Assembly (NCBI GenBank): GCA_001592805.2
Contig: CP051140.1
Span: 2,605,501 to 2,669,500, forward strand
Length of the DNA: 64,000 bases
Direction of reading: 5' to 3'
From: Peltaster fructicola
Taxonomy: Eukaryota; Ascomycota; Dothideomycetes
Shown here: positions 31,769-39,119 of the stretch, in pieces
How the letters are laid out: the number at the start of each line of letters is the position of its first letter
Position numbering within the stretch: position 1 is the stretch's first letter
Translations under genes and position numbers: made by a program
The notes under the pieces: model-generated
What the model saw: only the letters and a program-made list of their open reading frames with translations
Databases searched by the model: none
Told to the model about the DNA's origin: nothing

Positions 31769-32719
31769 TCATAAACTGTATGCAGGCACTCCTCTCTCGG
31801 CGACCAAACGTGTGTAGAGGTGTCCGAAGCCGGCGACAAGGCTCGCTGGCAAAGCACCACCGTGGCACGCATTGAGATTCTCCTCCATCTGCTCAGTGCT
31901 TGAGCCGCCTAGAATGATTCCATCTTCGTTGTTGAGTGAAGAGTGATGCAGTAGCCAACGCAAGCATGCCTCCTTCATCGAGATGCCGGCTTGTTCACAC
32001 GCTTTTTGCAGCTGCTCATGCATTTCGAGAGACAAATCGTTCACATACATGTCTTGGAACACTTTCATGGACTCCATTCTGCCACCAGCTGGTGGTGTGC
32101 GAAGTTGATCGGTAGTCTTTGAGAAGTACCCTCCACCCAGTGGAGAGTAGGCGTAGAAGGAGATGGAGTGCTCACGCAGTGTATGTAGGAGCTTCGTTTC
32201 CATGGCTCGAAACATTGGGTTGTATCCTCCTTGGTACACAGTCGGAAGAAGCCAGCTGTGCTTCTTACACAAAGAGACAATTTCGAGCACTTGCTCATTA
32301 TTGAAGTTGCTGATGCCAAATCTAGTGAACTTCCCTTCCTGGTGAAGCTGATTGATCGCTCTACACGAGTCCTCCAGAGGTGTCTCGCTATCTGGGCCGT
32401 GGAAGTAGTACAGATCGATCCTTGTCGTCTTGAGTGCGGCCAACGAAGCATTGCAGTTCTTGATGACATTGTCATATGTCAGAGACCCAGCAAAGAAGCC
32501 TGGTGCTTTTGTAGCGATCTTGAAGTTGTTGGTAGTGTCTGAGACCTCGCCCATGAGTTCTTCGCTACGACCCTTGTTATAGACTCTCGCTGTATCGACT
32601 TCTGTGATCTTGTGTGCAGAGAGCATAGACAAGAATGGCCGCAACTGTTCAGCATTGGATAGCTTGGCTGCACCGCCCATGACGGAGCCGCCCATTAGGC
32701 CGACAATGACTTTCACCAT
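31769..32719 (-). CDS. aldo-keto reductase, AKR7/aflatoxin-aldehyde-reductase type
   Basis: 316 residues, no intron. NADPH-dependent reductase with a TIM barrel. Seen: N-terminal VKVIVGLMGGSVMGG; the catalytic tetrad parts EVDTARVYNKGRSEELMG (Asp and Tyr), KIATKAP (Lys) and LYYFHGPDSETPLEDS (His); FGISNFNNEQV; the cofactor-side PTVYQGGYNPM and AYSPLGGGYFSK; and GIILGGSSTEQMEENL, which binds the NADPH phosphate. This pattern fits the AKR7 subgroup, whose members reduce dialdehydes such as aflatoxin aldehyde and succinic semialdehyde. The ATG at 32719 is the first in frame. A TATA-like site is 68-74 bp upstream. Confidence 0.93.
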   Translation of the reverse strand: MVKVIVGLMGGSVMGGAAKLSNAEQLRPFLSMLSAHKITEVDTARVYNKGRSEELMGEVSDTTNNFKIATKAPGFFAGSLTYDNVIKNCNASLAALKTTRIDLYYFHGPDSETPLEDSCRAINQLHQEGKFTRFGISNFNNEQVLEIVSLCKKHSWLLPTVYQGGYNPMFRAMETKLLHTLREHSISFYAYSPLGGGYFSKTTDQLRTPPAGGRMESMKVFQDMYVNDLSLEMHEQLQKACEQAGISMKEACLRWLLHHSSLNNEDGIILGGSSTEQMEENLNACHGGALPASLVAGFGHLYTRLVAERGVPAYSL

Positions 32720-33231
32720 ATTGAAGAAGAGATCTTGAGATAGACTCAAGGCGACGACTTGGATTTCGAATTGCAGGTGGACCAGTCTTTATACTATACC
32801 AAGGACTACCAGCATTGACAAATGTACATCGTCGGCAATGAGCTTGTCATGGCCAGTCAAGGTAGGTACAGGAATCTAGTGGCGTTAGCTGGCGGACATG
32901 CGGCCGCATTCGATGCATAACAGACGACAACAGCAACTCCTAGCACCGACGTCCCGTTACCGACGCGTATCGAGATGCAGCATGTTGCAATTGCTGAGCG
33001 ATCATCTGAGCATGAGAAGAACGAGAGACAAGTTGCCATATGGAAGTAGAGTTGAGGACATGCTCTTGGTTGATGACGGAACGCTCCCGCAGGCACCGAG
33101 CTTCATGACCGCGTCGTCAGTAGTTGTAGCCTCAAAACACCTGGATCGACAACATCGTAATCACATCTCAATCCTGCTTTGACGACCTCTACGAACAATC
33201 TCCAGGCGTAGTGCAGCACTACGTATTCACG
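32720..33231. other. divergent promoter of the reductase and proteasome genes
   Basis: It contains the TATA-like site at 32787-32793 (minus). I looked for a proteasome-associated control element (GGTGGCAAA) on the PRE7 side and did not see one. Confidence 0.5.
32787..32793 (-). promoter_or_regulatory. TATA-like box of the aldo-keto reductase gene
   Basis: TATAAAG on the minus strand, 68-74 bp upstream of the ATG at 32719. Sequence and spacing are seen; function is inference. Confidence 0.4.
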
Positions 33232-34077
33232 ATGGGCTCGGTCGCACAGTTCTCGATGCCTTCTGCAGGACCAGGCTTCTCATTCTCACAGACAGCACAA
33301 GCTCCATCAGGCGAGCCCATACAGCACTCATTCTACCCGTAAGAGCCTTGCCATCAGGGACGAGCATCATCATACTGATTCTACTGCAGCTACACAGATA
33401 ACGGCGGCTCCACACTCGGCATAACTGGTTCAGACTTTGCTGTCCTAGCAGGCGACACACGTCACACCAGCGGCTACAACATAAACACACGACATTACCC
33501 CAAGCTCTTTAAGATTGGCGGCACAGATGCATCAGGCAAGGGCGCAAGGATCGTGCTCTCTGTCGTTGGCTTCGCCGCCGATGGTCTTGCATTACAAGAA
33601 CGCCTGGACACAGTGGTCAAGATGTACCGGTACCAGCACGGCAAGGACATGAGTGTACATGCCTGTGCTCAGCGCCTCAGCCATATCCTGTACAACAAGC
33701 GATTCTTTCCATACTACGTCACCTGCATCCTTGGCGGTCTGGACGAGAATGGAAGAGGTGCGCTCTACAGCTATGATCCGGTAGGAAGCTACGAGCGAGA
33801 GCAATGTCGTGCTGCGGGTGCTGCTGCAAGCTTGATGATGCCCTTCTTGGACAACCAGGTCAACTACAAGAATCAGTATCTTCCGAACAGCGGAGAAGGC
33901 CTGCATCAGGCCCAGAGACCGAAGGAGGATCTGCCTCGGGAGACTGTCGAGCAGCTGGTTCAGGACGCCTTCACGGGTGCTGTCGAGCGACATATCGAGG
34001 TTGGCGATGGGCTACAGATCATGACTATCACGAAAGATGGCATCGAGGAGAAGATCTTGCCACTGAAGAAGGATTAG
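33232..34077 (+). CDS. PRE7: 20S proteasome subunit beta-6
   Basis: Exons 33232-33338 and 33390-34077, 264 residues; the 51-nt phase-2 intron is GTAAGA...CTGCAG. A structural, non-catalytic beta subunit of the 20S core. Seen: GGSTLGITGSDFAVLAGDTR with no catalytic Thr at the mature N-terminus, SVVGFAADGLALQERL, HILYNKRFFPYYVTCILGG and the subunit-typical ALYSYDPVGSYER, then MMPFLDNQVNYKNQ. This run of motifs identifies beta-6 (yeast Pre7/C5, human PSMB1). The first 45 residues form the family's short N-terminal extension (ending PIQHSFYPY). The gene diverges from the reductase and converges with MDM31. Confidence 0.96.
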
Positions 34078-34091
34078 TGTAAGATAGATGC

Positions 34092-34097
34092 AATAAA
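34092..34097 (+). terminator. AATAAA near the end of PRE7
   Basis: AATAAA begins 15 nt after the PRE7 stop codon. It is close to the stop, so it may be an upstream efficiency element rather than the positioning signal. Confidence 0.3.
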
Positions 34098-34221
34098 AGC
34101 AGCCTATTGCTGTCCAGAAACTCCCATTTGATGCTGCCCTGTGAGCGTAGTGCTATCTTGAGACTCGTGCTCTACCAACCCTGCACCATTACGCCTGCTA
34201 TGCTTACAAACAGTCAATACT

Positions 34222-36216
34222 CTATGCGAGCTGCCCAGCTAGACCCAGGAACAACGCTTGTGCTGCAACCTGAAGTGTCCACAAGCCAACCTGCTTCATC
34301 CTTCTCATTCTGACATCGCCATCTGTGATATCGCGGACGAACGCGTCGTAGACTTCTCTGCTGAGCTCATCCAGAAGACCGGAGTCGAAGAAGGTCCAGC
34401 TGCCATCGAAGTCGTTATATGGCTTGACAATCCGACATGTTATTGGGATGAAACTGCGCCTTGAGTTGATGTACGCCACGATTGGACGCACTAGAGCGTT
34501 GTTGACGTACGACAGGTCATTGTTGAATATTGGTATGGAGGCCCGTACATCGTTCAGGTGTATTCTTACATCGAAAATGACATACCGGTCATCCCGTATT
34601 GGAGTTTGTATAGGCCGTGTATCGTTCTCGCGATCGTCTGTGTGTCGATTGTCAATCGTGTAGTTTGTCTCCCTTGGATGTCGTCCATGGGTGACCGTAG
34701 CCTCAACTTGGTCGTAGAGGCTGGACATAAGCTTTGCTATGCCACCTTCTTCGTCATGTGGTAACATGACATCGGCAACGATATCGACATTGCCTTCAGA
34801 AATCCAGCCGAATGGTCCTTCGACGCCTCTGTTCAAGTGATCGATCTTGAGGCCATCGATACGCATGCGGCTTTGCTTTTTCCATTGACTAGGACCAGTT
34901 TCTGCACCATCAACTAGCGGTACTCCAGTATAGTTGTGCACCTGCCTAGGATGAATCGTGAAGAGCGAGTTGTCAAAAGAACCACTCATGGTTCTAGCTG
35001 AGAGAAAGTCGTAGAATAGCCATTGCTTACGCAGTCGAGGTAGTTCGCAGTTGAACATGCTGACCGTAAATGGCCGGAAGCCATTCGGTTGATGCACAGT
35101 GAGGAGCACATCTTCCATCTTGAAGTCGTCGATCTCGAAGTCGCCCGCGTGATGCTCGTGCCTCCAACTTTTAGGATCGCCCCAGCCACCAGTGTTGTGC
35201 ACAGATGTCCTATCGATGACACCTCTGACACCCTTCACTTCAACATCATGAAGAAGACCTCGTCCGTTGAACCATTTTGTGAAGGATAGCGTGACATTGA
35301 CTGTCTCGATGGTGACATCAAACTGTGTATAGTTGCCATCGTCTCCCGGCACATCGTCCTTCTCTCTCACCAGATGGGAAGCTGCAGCGGCAGCGGCGGC
35401 AGCTGTCTGTGATCCTTTGCTGACACTTTGATCCCGCTTGTTGATACCAGGTCGGCGAGATACGAAGACATTACTGAAGGAGATAACACCACTCTTCCAC
35501 TTCGGCACGATTGCAGATTCAAAGACAACTCTCAAGCCAGACGACTGTGTGAGGTAGTTCCCAATCCACTTTGCCAGGGTTTCTTGCGCAAACACAGTGT
35601 TGAACGCGAGAATTGCTAGCGACACAAACGTCGTTGTTCCGATGAAGATCCATAGCACATGACCCCAGAAGATCCAGCTAGCAAAAGCAAATATCTCGTC
35701 AAAGTTGAATGGCCTTCCGGACCGGATTGAAAACCATTTGAATCGTATTCCCAGACGATGCCAGAATCCAGTCGCTGCAGCTAGCAGTTCGGCCTTTGTA
35801 GGTCGATGTATATGCGATAGACGATCAATGACATGCTTGCCCGTCGAGCTTGCTGCCAGTCCCTCTCTTATGCTTTCTGTTGTGTCTTGCTTCTGCGACT
35901 TCTCTAAAGTTCTATGCAGCGTTGAAAAAGCATGGCGCCGTGCAATGACTGATCTCAGCAATGTCTCCGATTGCGGTAGTCCTCCTCTTCCTGTTGATGG
36001 TGAGATGGAGGTCCAGGCTCGTATAATCGTTGATGCTGGTGACACATCATTGATCAGTCGATGCGGGTGTAGGGAGGTGAGTAAAGTGACGTTCGAGCAT
36101 GACCTGGGATGATTGACAAGGAGCCGTGCAATAAATATCTGACTGCTTCGTATGTGCGTTGGATTGTGGCTTGTGAAGATATGTCCACGGCCAACGATCG
36201 CGACCTTGCGGTTCAT
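34222..36216 (-). CDS. MDM31: mitochondrial inner-membrane protein Mdm31
   Basis: 664 residues, no intron. Mdm31/Mdm32 proteins sit in the mitochondrial inner membrane and are needed for normal mitochondrial shape, inheritance and cardiolipin balance. The first 115 residues are basic and hydroxyl-rich (RSVIARRHAFSTLHRTL), fitting a presequence. A transmembrane segment follows (HVLWIFIGTTTFVSLAILAF, about 185-205), then the large intermembrane-space part with family motifs FNTVFAQETLAKWIGNYLT, FESAIVPKWKSGVI, FNGRGLLHDVEVKGVRGVID, IDDFKMEDVLLTVHQP and FNCELPRLRKQWLFYD. A second hydrophobic segment ends the protein (LQVAAQALFLGLAGQLA). An alanine run of nine codons lies near residue 275. Confidence 0.94.
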   Translation of the reverse strand: MNRKVAIVGRGHIFTSHNPTHIRSSQIFIARLLVNHPRSCSNVTLLTSLHPHRLINDVSPASTIIRAWTSISPSTGRGGLPQSETLLRSVIARRHAFSTLHRTLEKSQKQDTTESIREGLAASSTGKHVIDRLSHIHRPTKAELLAAATGFWHRLGIRFKWFSIRSGRPFNFDEIFAFASWIFWGHVLWIFIGTTTFVSLAILAFNTVFAQETLAKWIGNYLTQSSGLRVVFESAIVPKWKSGVISFSNVFVSRRPGINKRDQSVSKGSQTAAAAAAAASHLVREKDDVPGDDGNYTQFDVTIETVNVTLSFTKWFNGRGLLHDVEVKGVRGVIDRTSVHNTGGWGDPKSWRHEHHAGDFEIDDFKMEDVLLTVHQPNGFRPFTVSMFNCELPRLRKQWLFYDFLSARTMSGSFDNSLFTIHPRQVHNYTGVPLVDGAETGPSQWKKQSRMRIDGLKIDHLNRGVEGPFGWISEGNVDIVADVMLPHDEEGGIAKLMSSLYDQVEATVTHGRHPRETNYTIDNRHTDDRENDTRPIQTPIRDDRYVIFDVRIHLNDVRASIPIFNNDLSYVNNALVRPIVAYINSRRSFIPITCRIVKPYNDFDGSWTFFDSGLLDELSREVYDAFVRDITDGDVRMRRMKQVGLWTLQVAAQALFLGLAGQLA

Positions 36217-36542
36217 GATCTCAGCATGTTGAAGCTGAGTGGGCTGTCGGCTGAGATGGACAGCTACTGGCTGAGATGCCTATGATACAATGGAGAGTGC
36301 GCTGAAGCTGCAAAGGTCTGCAGGCTGTCTCGTCCATGACGAATGTTCATGCAGGCTTAAGCTTTGTCCTTGCAAATAATCTGCACTAGACCGATTCGAG
36401 ACATCGAGATTCCAAGATCTGCATGTGAAGGGCTGACCTTAAGAATTTCTTCAAATCTTCGAACTGGTTACAGCTGAACTGCTCTACGACAACGATCGTT
36501 GCAGAAATTACCGAGCAGATCAGCAGGACGAACATCTCGATA
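36217..36542. other. divergent promoter of MDM31 and PNO1
   Basis: About 325 bp between two divergent housekeeping genes. No motif or repeat stands out. Confidence 0.5.
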
Positions 36543-37316
36543 ATGCCAGCACCAACAGCACTGCAACGTGCGCCAGTACAAGAAGCACAAGACATCACAC
36601 AACCCACCACAGCGACGATCGAGGAGGAGGGCGTCCTGATAAACACATCGAACGATGCCGCAGAAACACAAACGATCCCACAAGAAGGTGGAGAGCAAGA
36701 CACCAGCATGGATGTAGACTCCGAGAACCGACCGATATTTGCGCCAGAATCATCGTCGAAAGCAGCACACAGAATCGAAGAACGAAAAGTGCGTATACCG
36801 CCACACCGCATGACACCTCTGAAAGCATCGTGGCCCAAAATCTACCCTCCTCTTGTCGAGCACCTGGGATTGCAAGTCCGAATGAACATTGCCAAGAAGG
36901 CCGTCGAGCTACGGACTTCTTCACACACAAGTGACACAGGCTCGCTACAGAAGGGTGCCGACTTCATCACCGCTTTCACGCTGGGGTTCGATGTTGACGA
37001 TGCCATTGCCTTACTACGACTTGACGACCTATACATCGAGACATTCGAGATCAAAGATGTGAAGTCTTTGTCCGGCGATCATCTAGCACGAGCGGTAGGA
37101 CGTATTGCCGGCAAGGACGGAAAGACGAAATTCGCTATCGAGAACGCCAGTCGGACTAGAGTCGTGCTCGCTGACCAGAAGATACATATCTTGGGTGGTT
37201 TCAAGAATATTCACATCGCAAGAGAGGCTATTGTCAGTTTGATCCTCGGAAGTCCACCAGGCAAGGTTTATGGCAATCTGAGGACCGTCGCGGGACGGAT
37301 GAAGGAGCGCTTCTGA
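36543..37316 (+). CDS. PNO1: pre-rRNA processing factor Pno1/Dim2
   Basis: 257 residues, no intron. Pno1 (Dim2) binds pre-18S RNA through KH folds in 90S and pre-40S particles and guides late cleavage by Nob1. The N-terminal 75 residues are acidic and disordered. The conserved part follows: RKVRIPPHRMTPLKASWPKI, a degenerate first KH, GFDVDDAIALLRLDDLYIE, and the second KH with DHLARAVGRIAGKDGKTKFA and the shifted GxxG (AGKDGK). It ends with the family's ILGSPPGKVYGNLRTVAGR. It converges with the GT8 gene, 79 bp between stops. Confidence 0.96.
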   Translation: MPAPTALQRAPVQEAQDITQPTTATIEEEGVLINTSNDAAETQTIPQEGGEQDTSMDVDSENRPIFAPESSSKAAHRIEERKVRIPPHRMTPLKASWPKIYPPLVEHLGLQVRMNIAKKAVELRTSSHTSDTGSLQKGADFITAFTLGFDVDDAIALLRLDDLYIETFEIKDVKSLSGDHLARAVGRIAGKDGKTKFAIENASRTRVVLADQKIHILGGFKNIHIAREAIVSLILGSPPGKVYGNLRTVAGRMKERF

Positions 37317-37395
37317 AGAATCGGCATGCTCATGATTTTAGCGAGGCGTTTGGTTTGCATGTTATGCATTATGACAAGAAGATTATGATATGAGA

Positions 37396-38424
37396 CTATT
37401 TGTCTCTCAGCTCCCGACCACGGTAGAAGCCTTCCATTTCTGCTCGTTGTTCCTTCCACATTGCCTTCAGCATCGGGTCGTGGCTTGGATCACTATCCCA
37501 ATACTTTGCGTGGAAACTTCTTGCTCCTCCTCGATAGTCTTTGGCGGTCGCCCAGTTGACATTCCAGCCATACCACAGCGGCTTCCATGGCATGTTTCCG
37601 CCTTTTCGATGTGCGTAGTTCATCAGGTTCTGCTCCATCATACCAGCATCGAACCGACCATCCAAGCTGAGCAAGGAGACGTAGTAGTCGAAGATCAGCT
37701 TCGAAGGCGAGAACACCAAGAAACCACAGTTGAAGTAGTCTGCATCTGCAGGAGGCGGAAATGGATGGTCATATCCCCAAGAATCTGCATGTGCTGCGAG
37801 CATATACGATCGTGGGAGAGGCGCTTCGTCATCCTTGATCTCGGTGGACATGGCGTTCGTCTGTTGGCTCAGAGTTGCCTCGTCGTAGAATACGCCATCC
37901 AGTCGATCCGTGACCAATATATCTGAATCCATGTAGGCAATCTTGCTGTACTGTGTCAACTCAAAGAGCCTCAGCTTTGTCAACTGGTCTGCCCAGCGCG
38001 GATCTCCTGGCTTCATCCATGTTGAGCTGAGGCCTTCAACGACTATCACTTTTGCTCCATCCTTCTCCAGTCGTGCACGCTTCCGTTCTGAAACGTCGCT
38101 GGTGCACATAACGACGAATGGAATGCTCGAGTTCGTGCCAGCTGTCTTGGAGTGTAGTAACTGATAGCCAAGGACTCGGGTGGCTACGAAGTAGCCGTCC
38201 TGGTCATCGGGCACTTCCTGTGTATCGTCGAGCATTGTCGCCGTCAGGAAGGTCGCGAAGGCTACATTTCCGCCATCATTACTTTTGGTTGAGTCCGTAG
38301 ACGTGCCGAAGGCTGGCGCGTGTGGAAGCCATGTCCTTAAGTGTGGTGAGGTCTTGAATGTGAGGGTGAGCAATGCTGAAGAGACAAAAAGAAAGATGCA
38401 GAGAGCAATAACCCTGGGATTCAT
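37396..38424 (-). CDS. GT8-family glycosyltransferase, type II membrane protein
   Basis: 342 residues from the first in-frame ATG, which directly precedes a signal anchor (MNPRVIALCIFLFVSSALLT). The lumenal domain has the GT8/glycogenin-like pattern: AFATFLTATM, YFVATRVLGYQLLHS, ADQLTKLRLFELTQYSKIAY, the metal-binding DxD in YMDSDILV, DYFNCGFLVFSPS (Asn/Cys/Gly of the family), EQNLMNYAH and a His/Lys pair near the end (FHAKYWDSDP). Enzymes of this class transfer sugar from UDP- or GDP-sugars, keeping the configuration. The anchor places it in the Golgi or ER. The acceptor is unknown. The gene converges with PNO1. Confidence 0.88.
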   Translation of the reverse strand: MNPRVIALCIFLFVSSALLTLTFKTSPHLRTWLPHAPAFGTSTDSTKSNDGGNVAFATFLTATMLDDTQEVPDDQDGYFVATRVLGYQLLHSKTAGTNSSIPFVVMCTSDVSERKRARLEKDGAKVIVVEGLSSTWMKPGDPRWADQLTKLRLFELTQYSKIAYMDSDILVTDRLDGVFYDEATLSQQTNAMSTEIKDDEAPLPRSYMLAAHADSWGYDHPFPPPADADYFNCGFLVFSPSKLIFDYYVSLLSLDGRFDAGMMEQNLMNYAHRKGGNMPWKPLWYGWNVNWATAKDYRGGARSFHAKYWDSDPSHDPMLKAMWKEQRAEMEGFYRGRELRDK

Positions 38425-39119
38425 CTCGAGTTGCTCATTGCCGTACGAGAAGACAAGTCGCCGTCTCGAATGACAGCTATCCTGAGAGATATGCAAAATA
38501 GTGAATTCCTACCTGCGGCAAGGGATGGCCGGCGTGTCCTATAAACCCAGACCATATCTACGCGTGCGAAGGAATAGCTCTCCAGGACGGCAGGCACTTG
38601 TGATGGCGCAAGCTGAGATAAGGATTTTCCAACCTGTTTGCTTACGCGGCGCCATTATTTTGCATCCGCTTCGTGTGATGCTATCTTAGTAACCGTATCC
38701 GGCAGATCTTCATTGACGGCGTTCCATGGGCGAGCTGAAGTCCCGGTGCAGATCATCTTCACCTATGGCGCTGCTGGTGTGCTGAGCAGCCCACGTGAAC
38801 GGCCAGACGTGTTTCGACCCTCAAAGTCTATGCTGCGATGCGGTAAATGGATGCGTTTGAGGCGCGGGAGTGTTGGCGGCAGTGCTGCCCTCAGATACTA
38901 GCGCCCAAGGTCGCGTCTCACATGCTCCGCGCCGCGAGGCTCGATGAAACGCATGATGATGATGATGATGATGATGAATCTATCCTGACTGAGCCCTGGC
39001 GCTTAGCAGGTAGAAATCCAGACCTCGAAGTCGTGTGCATGGAATAAACTTCAACGACTTCACCAATCACACCAACTACACGGGCCGCAAGATCGACGCC
39101 CAAGCGTCAGTCCTGCAAC
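38425..39119. other. divergent promoter with an ATG repeat
   Basis: About 700 bp. The notable feature is the (ATG)8 run at 38953-38976 (listed separately). The 70 bp before the next start is CA/CT-rich and looks like an ordinary 5' leader. Confidence 0.5.
38953..38988 (+). repeat. (ATG)8 trinucleotide run forming a minimal upstream ORF
   Basis: Eight consecutive ATG triplets (38953-38976) are followed in the same frame by AAT CTA TCC TGA, so any transcript covering it carries an 11-codon upstream ORF with eight possible starts. It ends 131 bp before the next gene's ATG and is out of frame with it. Whether it is transcribed is unknown. Confidence 0.6.
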
